Made by a program: the position numbers and the translations under genes. Below, piece by piece: positions 39,231 to 48,763 of a stretch of 64,000 nucleotides of DNA (position 1 is the stretch's first letter; each line of letters starts with the position of its first letter). Location: NCBI GenBank assembly GCA_902560875.1, contig CACENO010000001.1:112514-176513 (forward strand), written 5' to 3'. The notes beneath the pieces are model-generated. The model had not been told where the DNA came from. It ran no database searches and saw nothing but the letters and a program-made list of their open reading frames with translations. The stretch comes from an uncultured Prochlorococcus sp. GTDB taxonomy: Bacteria; Cyanobacteriota; Cyanobacteriia; PCC-6307; Cyanobiaceae.

Positions 39231-39779
39231 ATGCAATATCACTTTAAAGGCCATTTGCTACCAATATTTCTTGGATTATTGATTTGCCTATTAATTTCCA
39301 GTCCAGTTCAAGCAAGACTTGAAGTAGGAGATGAAGTACCAAATTACGTCCGATCGGACATCACAGGGTTCGATTTCCATGGTCAGGATCTTTCGAAGTC
39401 TTCAATCGCTGGCTCAGTAGCAAGGGATGCAAATTTTAGTGATGTAGACCTTCATGGAACAGTCTTAACCCTTTCAGACCTTAAAGGTTCAAACCTACAA
39501 GGCGTAAATTTAACCGACACCCTTTCAGATAGGGTCAACTTTCAAAAAACTGATCTTCGCAATGCTGTACTGACAAACATGATTGCATCAGGCAGTAGTT
39601 TTGCAGGAGCCAGAATTGAAGGGGCAGATTTTACCTATGCTGTTTTAGATAGTGATGATATAAAAAACCTTTGCAAAATTGCAGAAGGTACAAATCCAAT
39701 AACTGGAGTGTCAACTAAAGAAAGTCTTGAATGTTCTGAACAGGGAGATTCCTATAAACCTGCCATGCCAGGGAGGTAA
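39231..39779 (+). CDS. Exported pentapeptide-repeat protein
   Basis: 182 aa with a signal peptide (FLGLLICLLISSPVQA, cleavage before RLEVG). About ten pentapeptide repeats follow, of the A(D/N)LXX type (DFHGQDLSKSSI, ANFSDVDLHGTVL, SNLQGVNLTDTL, VNFQKTDLRNAVL, SSFAGARIEGADF). These form a right-handed beta-helix. A C-terminal pair of cysteines (KNLCKIAEG, LECSEQGD) may form a disulphide. Similar lumenal pentapeptide proteins are common in cyanobacteria; precise role unknown. Confidence 0.85.
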   Translation: MQYHFKGHLLPIFLGLLICLLISSPVQARLEVGDEVPNYVRSDITGFDFHGQDLSKSSIAGSVARDANFSDVDLHGTVLTLSDLKGSNLQGVNLTDTLSDRVNFQKTDLRNAVLTNMIASGSSFAGARIEGADFTYAVLDSDDIKNLCKIAEGTNPITGVSTKESLECSEQGDSYKPAMPGR

Positions 39780-39907
39780 ATAGCCTAGGGATACAGGAGG
39801 TTTCACAAATCTATCAATATCGTTGAATAACAAAGAAAATAAACTGCAATTTATGCTTGTTTGCGATATCAATGATCAGATAGAAAATTAATAATATGCT
39901 TAAAAAT

Positions 39908-40270
39908 TTATTTAGCCGTTTCTCTACCCTCAAATAATTTAGCCAATTTTACAAAGTCTGAGCGAAATTTTATAAGAGTTTTTGTTTCTTGAAATCCTTG
40001 TTCTTTCAATAATTTCAGAAATTCTTTGCTAATACCAAATTTATCGTTTGAGGCCGATTTATTTGTAGTTTCAAGGTAAAGATTGGTTATATCAGAAAGG
40101 ATTTCTTCATAAGCATTACGAGCAGATTCAGAAGAAAATCTCGTTCCATCAGACGCTAAGATGGATTTCTGTTCTCTAAGGAGTAGAAACAAAAGCAAGG
40201 AGGTTAAAGCAGTTCCTGCTATTGCTATACCAGCAATCTGCAAAGGACCTATAGTTGCAAACATTTGCAT
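39908..40270 (-). CDS. Hypothetical membrane-anchored protein
   Basis: 120 aa with one N-terminal helix (IAGIAIAGTALTSLLLFLLL) and a soluble helical domain (ARNAYEEILSDITNLYLETT; FLKLLKEQGFQETKTLIKFR). No named family recognised. Located between two exported proteins on the opposite strands. Confidence 0.6.
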   Translation of the reverse strand: MQMFATIGPLQIAGIAIAGTALTSLLLFLLLREQKSILASDGTRFSSESARNAYEEILSDITNLYLETTNKSASNDKFGISKEFLKLLKEQGFQETKTLIKFRSDFVKLAKLFEGRETAK

Positions 40271-40462
40271 AATCTAAGTATATCAGCAAATTATAGTTTA
40301 ATTATACTTAGTTAGAAAGACTAACAGGTTTACTTATGATTATTTAACACCAGAACAAATGCTTTTTTATTTATTTATTACCTTCATTTTACTTGAAGAA
40401 AATCCTCAAACATTAAAGAGTAAAAGCAAAAACCATCCAAAATTAAAAAAAATAAACCCTAT

Positions 40463-40606
40463 TTAACCAGGACACATCCTTTTATTAGACTCTGAGCCGT
40501 CTTCATAACATATCTCTGGGTCATGTGGTTCGTATAAATGAGCATAGGAAACCAGTGGCAAGAAAAATACAAAAGAAAAAGTCAATGAGATTCCTATTAA
40601 TTTCAT
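40463..40606 (-). CDS. 47-aa secreted microprotein with two cysteines
   Basis: Not in the ORF track. ATG at 40606 opens 47 codons: a signal peptide (MKLIGISLTFSFVFFLPLVS, cut near YA) and a mature part of about 25 residues with HLYEPHDPEICYEDGSES and NKRMCPG. The two cysteines could form one disulphide. A protein-like composition and a canonical signal peptide support a real gene; function unknown. Confidence 0.5.
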   Translation of the reverse strand: MKLIGISLTFSFVFFLPLVSYAHLYEPHDPEICYEDGSESNKRMCPG

Positions 40607-40880
40607 GCCATTTGATAATCAACTTGAATATAACATAAATACAAATTAATTAAAGCCATACTCAAAGAAAATTTATTTCCAAAGCAAGTATAATAAATTT
40701 ATAAACTACCTTTCCGGAGAGAAAGCAGTGATGGTAAGTTTTCAGGGTGGGGGGAATTCATCGTCTCAAGAAAAGTATATTTCAACAACCTTTAAAGAAT
40801 CTTTTCTAAGGAATTTATTAATACTTTAGCGAACAATTTCATGAGAATTCTTCTTATCTTGGGAGTATTCATATTAAAAC

Positions 40881-43800
40881 ATGATGGGCTGGCAGTTCTG
40901 GATTGACCGTGGAGGTACATTTACAGATTTAATTGGAATCGGTCCAAATAAAGAATTTATTGTAAAAAAGGTGCTTTCAGAAAATCCAGATTGCCAGTTT
41001 GATCCTGCTACAAAGTGTATTAAAGAAATTCTAAAACTCAACCCAGAAAAGAAAATACCTCAAGGACTTATCAAAGAAATACGTTTAGGAACTACTGTTG
41101 CAACAAATGCTTTATTAGAAGGGACAGGTTCAACTGTTGTCCTTTTTTGTAATAAAGGGCTAGCAGATGTCATGAAAATTGGAGATCAGCAACGTCCTGA
41201 TCTATTTTCTTTAAAAATAGAAAGGCCAAGATTTATAGCTCAAACAGTTATAGAGGTCTCAGGTCGAATCAATGCCAAAGGTGAAGAAATAGAACCCATA
41301 GATATTACCCAAGAAATTAAAGACATTATCAATCAATACAAACACAAAGAACAAATCTCAATTGCCATTGCTTTAATCAATTCATATAAGAACGCGACAC
41401 ATGAACTTCAATTAGAAAAATGGTTAAAGGAAATAGGATTTAGATCAATTATTTGTTCTCACCAAGTCTCACCGCTCCCTCGCTTAGTACCTAGGGGACA
41501 AACGACACTTGTTGAAGCCTCAGTAGCACCTGTACTTAAAAATTACCTACAAGAATTGAGGGGTTCTTTAGGAAAGTCAACCCCTCTTAATGTGATGGGT
41601 TCGAATGGAGCGCTTCTAATACCTCAATTGTTATTAGCAAAAGACACTATTTTTTCAGGTCCTGCGGGAGGAATGGTAGGAGCTATATCAATAGCGCGCA
41701 TCTCTGGTTTTACCCAACAACCTCTTATAGGGTTTGATATGGGAGGCACCTCAACTGACGTTTTTTATGCAACCGCTGGTCAAGAAAATAACTGGCAACG
41801 TGATCCCGAAACAGAAATAGCTGGTCAGAAGTTAATGGCTCAAAGATTACCAATTCATACTGTGGCCTCCGGCGGTGGATCAGTTATCTATACAAAAAGA
41901 GGGCGCTTAAGAGTTGGTCCTCGTTCTGCAGGCTCTAATCCAGGACCCACTAGTTACAGACGTAATGGGCCTTTAACAATTACAGATGCCAATTTTCTTC
42001 TTGGTCGACTTCAATTAAATGAATTTCCAAAATGCTTTGGGCCTTTAGCGAATCAATACCCTGACATTAAAAAAGTTCAAAAAGAATTCAGAAATCTTGC
42101 TGATAAGTTAAATAGTACACCAGAAAAAGTTGCCGAAGGTGCTTTGACAATTGCTATAGAAAGAATGGCAGATGCAATTAAACAAGTTTCTATTTTTTGT
42201 GGACATGATATTCGCGATGCAGTTCTAATTGCCTATGGAGGTGCAGGAGGTCAACATGCTTGTCGTTTAGCTAATCAACTAGGTATTAAACAAGTTTTAG
42301 TTCATCCATTAGCAGGGGTGCTTTCAGCATATGGAATTGGAATTGCAAGCCAAACACATATCCAAACAAAAAATATTCGGGAAAAACTTGATCAAACCTT
42401 ATTAAGAAGTCTTCATGAACTGCGATATAGAGAACAAAAAAGAGCAGAAATAATACTTTATAAAAACATGAATATTGAAAATCATAAAAGTCAATCAGAA
42501 ACTAAATGTATTGCACGTGTAGAAATCCGCTACCAATCAAGTGAGCAGGGTTTAACAATAAATTTTGAAGAAGAAAGTACTATAAATAGTCTTATACAAT
42601 GTTTTGAAGAAACACATCTTAAAAAGTTTAATTTTGTACCACTTCATAATGAACCTCTAATTATTGAGCGTCTAGAAATAGAAGTAATGGCCCCCTCATG
42701 CTTTAAAAGAAAAATACAACTTCAGTCCAAAAACAAACAAGAGATTAAACCCAAGTTGGTTCCAATTCATTTAGAGAGGTCAGGTTGGAAGTTAGTGCCC
42801 TCCTATAAAAGACTGGATCTAGTTCAAGATCTGTCTCTTACTGGCCCTGCACTTATTATCGAAGAAACAAGCTCAATAGTCTTAGAAGAAGGTTGGAATG
42901 CGATTATTGATAGCAACGGATGTCTTCTGCTTCGAGCAATTAATCCTGACACAAATACAATCATTGCTACTAAGCAACCAAAAGAGGAAAAAGAAAATAC
43001 ACCTAATCCAGTTTTACTGGAGTTATATCATCATCGTTTTACTGTAATTGCAGAAAAGATGGGAGACCGGCTAAAACAAACTAGTCGTTCTGTAAATATC
43101 CGAGAACGAATGGATTTCTCTTGCGCAGTTTTTAATAAAGATGGTTCATTAGTCGCTAATGCCCCTCACATTCCAGTTCATTTAGGTGCAATGGGTGAAT
43201 CGATATTAGATCTTTTATCTCAGATCAAGGAGGGAGGAAGGAATCCTCTTCTCCCTTTAGAAACAGTGATTACAAATGACCCATACCATGGGGGAACACA
43301 TTTACCAGACATTACTGCTATAACACCAGTTTTTGCTGGGCAAAAAACTCCACAATACTTTGTAGCTTGTCGCGGGCATCATGCAGATGTAGGAGGAATA
43401 ACTCCTGGGTCAATGCCTCCTTTTAGTAAAAATATTTACGAAGAAGGTCTACTTCTCCGTAATGAGACATATGTAATTAATGGAGAGCATGACCATTCAA
43501 CATGGATAAAACGTCTAAATGAAGGAAATAATCCGCCTCGTAATCCATCTGAAATGTTGGCTGACTTAGATGCACAAGTTGCCGCAAATCATTTAGGAGT
43601 TCAAGAATTAGAAAGACTTGTATCTCTTACTAGCAATGTAGAAGTCAAAACTTACATGGAACATCTTAATAAGAATGCCTCTTATGTAGTCCAAGAAATA
43701 ATAAAAACACTTAATAATAATTATTTTACAGTTGAACTAGACAATGGGAAACAGCTATCTGTAGAAATTATTGTTGACAAGGAACAAGGCAAAGCAAAAT

Positions 43801-44555
43801 TAAATTTTAGTGGAACTTCTTCACAAGGAAATGAAAATTTTCAGGCCCCATTAGCAGTAACCAAGGCTGCTGTATTATACGTCTTTCGTTGTTTATTAAA
43901 AGAAGATATACCTTTAAATGCTGGCTGTTTTGAACCACTTGAATTAATTATTCCGAAAGGTTGCTTATTAAATCCACTCCATCCAGCAGCTGTGGTGGCT
44001 GGAAATGTTGAAACATCCCAAGCATTATGTAATTTATTGTTTGGAGCTTTAGGGGTTTCAGCAGCAAGTCAAGGAACAATGAACAATCTCACATTCGGTA
44101 ATTCTGAGCATAGCTACTACGAAACTATTGGAGGTGGGAGCGGAGCAGGTAATGGTTTTAATGGAACAGATGGCATCCAAACAAATATGACTAATTCACG
44201 AATCACTGATCCAGAGATCCTTGAAGAACGATACCCAGTAAGACTAGAAATATTTGAAATAAAGAAACAAAGCGGAGGGAAAGGGAAGTGGAAGGGTGGT
44301 AATGGCCTTTTACGAAAATTTCGTTTTCTGCAACCATTAACACTATCAATTCTTTCAAGTTCAAGAAGGATTCCACCCTTTGGGCTCAAAGGTGGACTAC
44401 CAGGCAATACGGGCTCTAATCATCTTGAGAAAACGGACGGAAAACTAGTCGACATAGGTGGATGTGCCACCATTCAAATGAAAACTGGTGAAGCAATTAT
44501 TATTACGACACCAGGAGGTGGTGGGTATGGCAAGCTAAGCCAACATATCGACTAA
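40881..44555 (+). CDS. 5-oxoprolinase (ATP-hydrolysing), fused HyuA-HyuB type
   Basis: 1224-aa enzyme opening 5-oxo-L-proline (pyroglutamate) to glutamate with ATP. The HyuA half (about residues 1-690) has the N-terminal nucleotide-binding WIDRGGTFTDLIGIGP, SGPAGGMVGAISIARISG and GFDMGGTSTDVFY. The HyuB half (about 700-1224) contains VTNDPYHGGTHLPDITAITP, CRGHHADVGGITPGSMPP and the C-terminal GGGGYG. Both halves are on one chain, as in eukaryotic and many bacterial oxoprolinases. The ATG at 40884 is an equally good start. It may act with the gamma-glutamyltransferase at 49947-51731. Confidence 0.92.
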   Translation: MMGWQFWIDRGGTFTDLIGIGPNKEFIVKKVLSENPDCQFDPATKCIKEILKLNPEKKIPQGLIKEIRLGTTVATNALLEGTGSTVVLFCNKGLADVMKIGDQQRPDLFSLKIERPRFIAQTVIEVSGRINAKGEEIEPIDITQEIKDIINQYKHKEQISIAIALINSYKNATHELQLEKWLKEIGFRSIICSHQVSPLPRLVPRGQTTLVEASVAPVLKNYLQELRGSLGKSTPLNVMGSNGALLIPQLLLAKDTIFSGPAGGMVGAISIARISGFTQQPLIGFDMGGTSTDVFYATAGQENNWQRDPETEIAGQKLMAQRLPIHTVASGGGSVIYTKRGRLRVGPRSAGSNPGPTSYRRNGPLTITDANFLLGRLQLNEFPKCFGPLANQYPDIKKVQKEFRNLADKLNSTPEKVAEGALTIAIERMADAIKQVSIFCGHDIRDAVLIAYGGAGGQHACRLANQLGIKQVLVHPLAGVLSAYGIGIASQTHIQTKNIREKLDQTLLRSLHELRYREQKRAEIILYKNMNIENHKSQSETKCIARVEIRYQSSEQGLTINFEEESTINSLIQCFEETHLKKFNFVPLHNEPLIIERLEIEVMAPSCFKRKIQLQSKNKQEIKPKLVPIHLERSGWKLVPSYKRLDLVQDLSLTGPALIIEETSSIVLEEGWNAIIDSNGCLLLRAINPDTNTIIATKQPKEEKENTPNPVLLELYHHRFTVIAEKMGDRLKQTSRSVNIRERMDFSCAVFNKDGSLVANAPHIPVHLGAMGESILDLLSQIKEGGRNPLLPLETVITNDPYHGGTHLPDITAITPVFAGQKTPQYFVACRGHHADVGGITPGSMPPFSKNIYEEGLLLRNETYVINGEHDHSTWIKRLNEGNNPPRNPSEMLADLDAQVAANHLGVQELERLVSLTSNVEVKTYMEHLNKNASYVVQEIIKTLNNNYFTVELDNGKQLSVEIIVDKEQGKAKLNFSGTSSQGNENFQAPLAVTKAAVLYVFRCLLKEDIPLNAGCFEPLELIIPKGCLLNPLHPAAVVAGNVETSQALCNLLFGALGVSAASQGTMNNLTFGNSEHSYYETIGGGSGAGNGFNGTDGIQTNMTNSRITDPEILEERYPVRLEIFEIKKQSGGKGKWKGGNGLLRKFRFLQPLTLSILSSSRRIPPFGLKGGLPGNTGSNHLEKTDGKLVDIGGCATIQMKTGEAIIITTPGGGGYGKLSQHID

Positions 44556-44574
44556 TTCTTAATGAGGTAATCGG

Positions 44575-45279
44575 ATGGAAGAATCCAAGTCAAAAGGACA
44601 AGATCCATTGCAAAACGAGAGTTTAAACAACTCCAATAAGGAAATAGACAACTCTGAGCAAGAAACTGCTGAACTAGAGGACCAAGAGCAAACCCAACTC
44701 AAAGCTGCAATGCTTGACTGGAAAAGGAAAGGAAATACTCAGCTCGCCAATGCTTGTGCAGATGCATTAGGGGCAACTGAAGAGAATAAGGAGCTAAATG
44801 ATCAGGATGATGAACAGACAAAGGAAATCAAAGCCAAAGTAGAGAGAATCGAAGCAGAAGCTGAGCTAAAACGAATCAAGATAGAAGAAAGTTTTTCAAA
44901 TAGACCACAATCAAACACAGATGAACAAGAAGAAACAAAAACGAAGGCAGAGGAAAGTAAAAACATTAATTCGGAATTCCAACTATTTAATAACACTCCA
45001 AAGGAGCCGGAAAACTTAATAGAAGAAGTGAAAGCACAAGAATTTGAAGCCCAAAAAGAAAAATTTAATAATTTACCAAACGAAACAGTGCCAAATGAAA
45101 AGTCAACATATATATTTCCTAAAAATACAAAAGGAATAGAAAGCAATCCCTTTATTCAAACTGGCAATGAAAACAATATAGAATTATTTAAAAAGCTTAC
45201 CAATACTAAATTTGTACTCCAAGTAGTTGCATTGATTCTAATCATTGAAATTGGAAGAATAATTTTTCTTATAGGATAA
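44575..45279 (+). CDS. Hypothetical acidic coiled-coil protein with C-terminal anchor
   Basis: 234 aa, rich in Glu/Gln/Lys/Asn. A long charged region likely forms coiled coil (KEIKAKVERIEAEAELKRIK). A single helix near the C-terminus (FVLQVVALILIIEIGRIIFL) makes it a tail-anchored membrane protein. It starts 20 bp after the oxoprolinase stop, so it may be co-transcribed. Function unknown. An inverted repeat TAGCGTT/AACGCTA (45283-45317) follows the stop but lacks a T-run. Confidence 0.6.
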   Translation: MEESKSKGQDPLQNESLNNSNKEIDNSEQETAELEDQEQTQLKAAMLDWKRKGNTQLANACADALGATEENKELNDQDDEQTKEIKAKVERIEAEAELKRIKIEESFSNRPQSNTDEQEETKTKAEESKNINSEFQLFNNTPKEPENLIEEVKAQEFEAQKEKFNNLPNETVPNEKSTYIFPKNTKGIESNPFIQTGNENNIELFKKLTNTKFVLQVVALILIIEIGRIIFLIG

Positions 45280-45806
45280 ATTTAGCGTTCTTAAAAAGTT
45301 ATAAGAATCAAACGCTATAAGAATCTACCTTCTACGATATTAAATCTAAACTAATAAATTAGGAAATCAATAAAAAAATTACGATGCTTAAATAGTTGTG
45401 ATTTTGTAACCTTCATTTTAAAAAAAATCAAATCAATATGTAATATTGTCAACTTTGTCAATACTGAGTGAGCATAGCACCTGATAGAAGTAAGAACGCC
45501 TATAACAATTCCATGCCATTTATTACTTTCTAAGGAGCATTGATACTGCTATCCACAAGATTGAAAGAAAGACTAATAACAATCAACTGATCTAACAAAG
45601 AGAGATCACTAAAAGGCCAGACAGATTGGGAAGAAATTCCTAAACCTATTGAGATGGAGAAATCAGTACTTTAAAGCGACTCAAAGAATCGAACCTTTTA
45701 CCTGCTAGCTAGATATGGAGCTATATACTAAAGAATGGTTACTTAGGCACTATCAATAGTGCTTTCTACTGATGACGCGAATACAAATTTTGTCTAAAAT
45801 TTATAT

Positions 45807-45832
45807 GGCCGGGTGATGGGGCTCAGTCGGCC
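45807..45832 (+). repeat. GGGTGATGGGG motif, copy upstream of the mini-Hli gene
   Basis: GCCGGGTGATGGGG followed by CTCAGTCGGCC. Nearly the same string occurs on the minus strand at 52512-52535 and in its duplicate. GGCCG at 45807-45811 can pair with CGGCC at 45828-45832, giving a small stem with the conserved bases in the loop. Role unknown. Confidence 0.5.
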
Positions 45833-45838
45833 TGCAGA

Positions 45839-45880
45839 AAAGGAATAATCCTCAGTTCTGCACCTGAGAATTATTCCTTT
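45839..45880 (+). other. Long hairpin in the leader of the mini-Hli gene
   Basis: Arms AAAGGAATAATCCTCAG (45839-45855) and CTGAGAATTATTCCTTT (45864-45880) pair over 17 positions with one mismatch around an 8-nt loop. It ends 19 bp before the start codon at 45900, so it may be a leader structure controlling translation, or the terminator of an upstream short RNA. Confidence 0.6.
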
Positions 45881-45899
45881 CCAATCATGTGTTGCAAGC

Positions 45900-46001
45900 A
45901 TGAAATTCAATCGATTAAGTCAATCTGAGCGAATACATGGCAGATTTGCCATGGTAATGGTCTTTACTTTTCTCCTTTTCGAGTTTTTAAAAATTCATTA
46001 A
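45900..46001 (+). CDS. Very short high-light-inducible (Hli) protein
   Basis: 33 codons, below the ORF-track cutoff. The sequence SQSERIHGRFAMVMVFTFLL contains the chlorophyll-binding helix motif ExxHGRFAM of Hli/CAB proteins, with His in the position usually held by Asn. One helix follows and the protein ends EFLKIH. Hli proteins bind chlorophyll and carotenoid at the thylakoid and protect photosystem assembly under stress. The absence of the usual long N-terminus makes this one of the shortest forms. Confidence 0.7.
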   Translation: MKFNRLSQSERIHGRFAMVMVFTFLLFEFLKIH

Positions 46002-46105
46002 TTTACTCACTAATTGAAGTTAACCAAGAGAGTTATGAATTGATAATAACCACTAGAAGTAGAAGAAAGAGTCTGGATATATTGCCGAGCAAGGCCAATT
46101 CCTAA

Positions 46106-46417
46106 TCACCGTCCAGTGATATCTCGTACTATTTTATCCCATTTTTTTGCTGCCTCCTTATTACAGTTATATCTATTTATCATGCCTATAATCTTCTTCG
46201 ATAGGAATCCATAAGAAAAGATCAATAAAGATATAATCAAAAGTACTTGGACAATAGAAGTAATAAAATGACTGTAGATAGGAGCAAGATATGGTTTAAT
46301 AATTACCTCTAGATAATTAGCGACAAAATATGATATATAATAATAAAGCCGGTTAGAAGCAACAATGACAATTGCTGTTAAGCCAATTGTCCTTATTAAT
46401 TTACTGCTCTTTTTCAC
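46106..46417 (-). CDS. Hypothetical membrane protein
   Basis: 103 aa from a GTG start. Two or three hydrophobic stretches (LIRTIGLTAIVIVASNRLYY; FITSIVQVLLIISLLIFSYG) and a basic C-terminal tail (KKWDKIVRDITGR). No family recognised. It lies downstream of the mini-Hli gene on the opposite strand. Confidence 0.5.
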   Translation of the reverse strand: MKKSSKLIRTIGLTAIVIVASNRLYYYISYFVANYLEVIIKPYLAPIYSHFITSIVQVLLIISLLIFSYGFLSKKIIGMINRYNCNKEAAKKWDKIVRDITGR

Positions 46418-46550
46418 TATTTAAACTAAATTAGATTGTGATAGTAATGGTATCTCATTACGAATGCAGTATTAATTGGATATCATTATTTTTAATTTAT
46501 TAAGCGTAGGAACTTATCCTGCAAAATTACTAAAAATAGTTAATATTTTT

Positions 46551-46871
46551 TTAATCCTCTGCAGCCTCAAATTGACGTAAAAGCCTGAAACCTTTTCTTA
46601 TAATCAAAATTGCTCCATAAGCACCCAAAACAAGTGGAAGGGTAATCAACGGATTAACACTCATATCATTAACAATCTTTTGGCCAGCTGAATAGTCATG
46701 TCCATGACAAGGAGAAAGGTAGATTAAACCTCCAAGAATCAAACCCCAACCAATAATTGACAAAATTCCATCGCGAGACTTCCCTTCATAAAACCTATCA
46801 AGACCCGCAGGCCAACCAATAGAAAGAACCAAAAGACGGGTAATAGCCTTCTTCTCTTCTTTCCTAAACAT
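46551..46871 (-). CDS. TM2-like domain membrane protein
   Basis: 106 aa with two or three helices. The segment LSIGWPAGLDRFYEGKSRDG followed by ILSIIGWGLILGGLIYL resembles the TM2 domain, in which a Gly/Asp/Arg-containing turn joins two helices. A cysteine/histidine loop (SPCHGHDYSAG) lies between helices. Function unknown. Confidence 0.62.
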   Translation of the reverse strand: MFRKEEKKAITRLLVLSIGWPAGLDRFYEGKSRDGILSIIGWGLILGGLIYLSPCHGHDYSAGQKIVNDMSVNPLITLPLVLGAYGAILIIRKGFRLLRQFEAAED

Positions 46872-47069
46872 TTAATTTTTACAAAGATGTAACTATAGGT
46901 AATTTGATAACGTATTTAGGCCAATAGCCATTCTATGTAGAGAAAGCTTTAAAATTCGCCAGCTTTTAAATTTAATTGAAGATTTCATTACTTGAAGATT
47001 ACAATTTAATAGCAATAAGTTTAATAATATTAGATTGACTTTTTATTCATCTTTGAGCATTAAAAAGAC

Positions 47070-47273
47070 ATGGATGTTTCTTTCTCTAATGCCCTAGAAC
47101 TAAATAAAATGAGTTCCACAACTGCTGTTATAATATGGGTAATGCTATCTTTTCTAATTGTACTAATTACTGTTACGATCTTAGTATTTAGGAATCAATA
47201 TGCAAGCAAGGTGAAGATTGAAATGAAGCCTGACAAAAAGTCTTCTTTAAATCCAAACTCAAAAGGATTTTAA
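47070..47273 (+). CDS. Hypothetical single-helix membrane protein
   Basis: 67 aa from 47070, or 54 aa from an in-frame ATG at 47109. One strong helix (TAVIIWVMLSFLIVLITVTI) followed by a basic tail (KVKIEMKPDKKSS). No family recognised. Confidence 0.5.
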   Translation: MDVSFSNALELNKMSSTTAVIIWVMLSFLIVLITVTILVFRNQYASKVKIEMKPDKKSSLNPNSKGF

Positions 47274-47453
47274 AAGAGATCAATAAACAAAGTCACCACC
47301 ATTTGTTTTAATTCGCAAAGTGTCTGCAATTTGCCAAAGCCCTAATTACTAAAAGGACATGCTCAAAACCTATATAAGAACGTAATTTTATGAACTAATA
47401 ATGCATTTGAATACAAATGGTGGAAGAATAAGAAATAAAGTTTTTTCTCATCA

Positions 47454-47684
47454 ATGGAACGCTGGTTGTCCCAGCCATCACTTTCCGGCCTTCTAGGAAC
47501 TGTGGTTGCCTCTCTTTCAATAGGAACACTATTTTTAATAAGGCAACTCTCTAAAGATTCGAAAAAGAATCACCAAGACGACAAAGCTCTTCTTAAAGAA
47601 CTCCTAGAGGGCTTCGGGCTTGAGGTTCCAGAAGAGTTACAGGATACTCACAATAATATTATAGAAACCATTAAAACACCCTAA
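47454..47684 (+). CDS. Hypothetical membrane-anchored small protein
   Basis: 76 aa with one N-terminal helix (LLGTVVASLSIGTLFLIRQL) and a charged helical tail (DDKALLKELLEGFGLEVPEE). No named family recognised; typical of small proteins in picocyanobacterial variable regions. Confidence 0.55.
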   Translation: MERWLSQPSLSGLLGTVVASLSIGTLFLIRQLSKDSKKNHQDDKALLKELLEGFGLEVPEELQDTHNNIIETIKTP

Positions 47685-47785
47685 GTCAATCTTTTGTACT
47701 ACACCTATTCTTCCCAACCAAATGACTTTATATATTCAAAGTATTCCAATACAATTGAAATACTATACTTTCTAAAAATACTTTT

Positions 47786-47983
47786 ATGTCAATTCGAAGC
47801 TTAACGACAGAAACCCGCCGAAGGATTGAAAAACTTATTTACAAAATATCTAAAGGTCAACCTATTACTTTAAAGGAAAGGATTCAGGTTGAAAAGTATT
47901 CATTACATATCCCATTCATTGCCAGTAAATTAAAAAAAGCACAAAAAAATAGATGTATTTTAGAGCATGATGGTTTAATTTAA
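47786..47983 (+). CDS. Hypothetical small basic protein
   Basis: 65 aa, basic and helical (TETRRRIEKLIYKISKGQPI; IASKLKKAQKNRC), no membrane segment. Possibly nucleic-acid binding from its charge alone. Confidence 0.5.
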   Translation: MSIRSLTTETRRRIEKLIYKISKGQPITLKERIQVEKYSLHIPFIASKLKKAQKNRCILEHDGLI

Positions 47984-48559
47984 CAAGGGTTCTATTCTTC
48001 CATTAAAAACCAACAAAGCTATAATTTAACGATACCATAGGTTAACAAGATATTATCACATGTTTCCTATTTAAAATTCAAAAGAATCACTCCAAATTAA
48101 TCTAAAGGAGAATTCACAAAAATATTTTTTACGTCTATAACCGAAACGGTCTATATCAAAAGTTGTTCTCTAATCAATATTGAAATTTACAGTTTCACCT
48201 ATGGGCATTCACTAATATTGTTGTAGGGAAGGAAGAATCAATTATTAAGCTCAAGCCAGCGAATGAGCAACTGACAGACAAAGCTAATTTACTCCACTAA
48301 GATTGGATAAAGCAACAGGAATCCAATTGCCTAATATGAATAGCTGATAATTCCATTGTTTCGTATAATTTTTGTACATACATCCTATTGCTTGCTGTGG
48401 GCACGCATAAAGGAATCTATTAGATTATTTATATACAAAGTTAATATTATTTCCCAAATCACACCTTGTAAGAATCAGGCTTGAATTCTGATCACTTCAT
48501 TTCATGTCCAAGCAAAAGAAATCATTAATTGCTTAAATGGTTTAGATACATCTTTTACT
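47984..48559. other. Intergenic stretch, no gene recognised
   Basis: About 575 bp, AT-rich. A plus-strand frame near 48195-48300 reads HLWAFTNIVVGKEESIIKLK but has no start codon, so it is treated as noncoding or a relic. No RNA gene seen. Confidence 0.4.
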
Positions 48560-48763
48560 ATGGCAAACCCCCTTGAAGAAAAAAATGAACTAGCCTCACT
48601 AATTATGAAATATATTTCAACTGCTTCATTTGTAGCAATGTCAATTGGGATAATTTACAATGGAATTTCACTTAGCAAGTTAGCTAATATTCAAGAGCAT
48701 TCAACAAGAGCCTTATTAATGCATCTTCATAAGGGGCATAATCATCCTCATGAAAATAAGTAA
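48560..48763 (+). CDS. Hypothetical single-helix protein with His-rich tail
   Basis: 67 aa. A helix (IMKYISTASFVAMSIGIIYN) is followed by a tail with five histidines (LLMHLHKGHNHPHENK), which could bind metal. No family recognised. Confidence 0.5.
   Translation: MANPLEEKNELASLIMKYISTASFVAMSIGIIYNGISLSKLANIQEHSTRALLMHLHKGHNHPHENK

Larger units (their letters stand above)
45280..45899. other. Intergenic region with motif-rich 3' end
   Basis: No convincing gene in the first 500 bp. A T-arm-like sequence on the minus strand (GGTTCGATTC near 45690) hints at a decayed tRNA fragment, but no cloverleaf forms. The last 100 bp carry the GGGTGATGGGG motif and a long hairpin, listed separately. Confidence 0.45.

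Noticed and set aside
40731-40829. 32-codon plus ORF (MVSFQGGGNSSSQ) after GGAGAGAAAGCAGTG
   Set aside because: A possible ribosome site is present, but the peptide has no features and no supporting context; could be chance.
45748-45957. GTG-started plus frame reading IWPGDGAQSACRKG across the motif and hairpin
   Set aside because: Overlaps the mini-Hli gene in another frame and includes the long hairpin; the resemblance to PGDGVQS in the repeat can be explained by the shared DNA motif.
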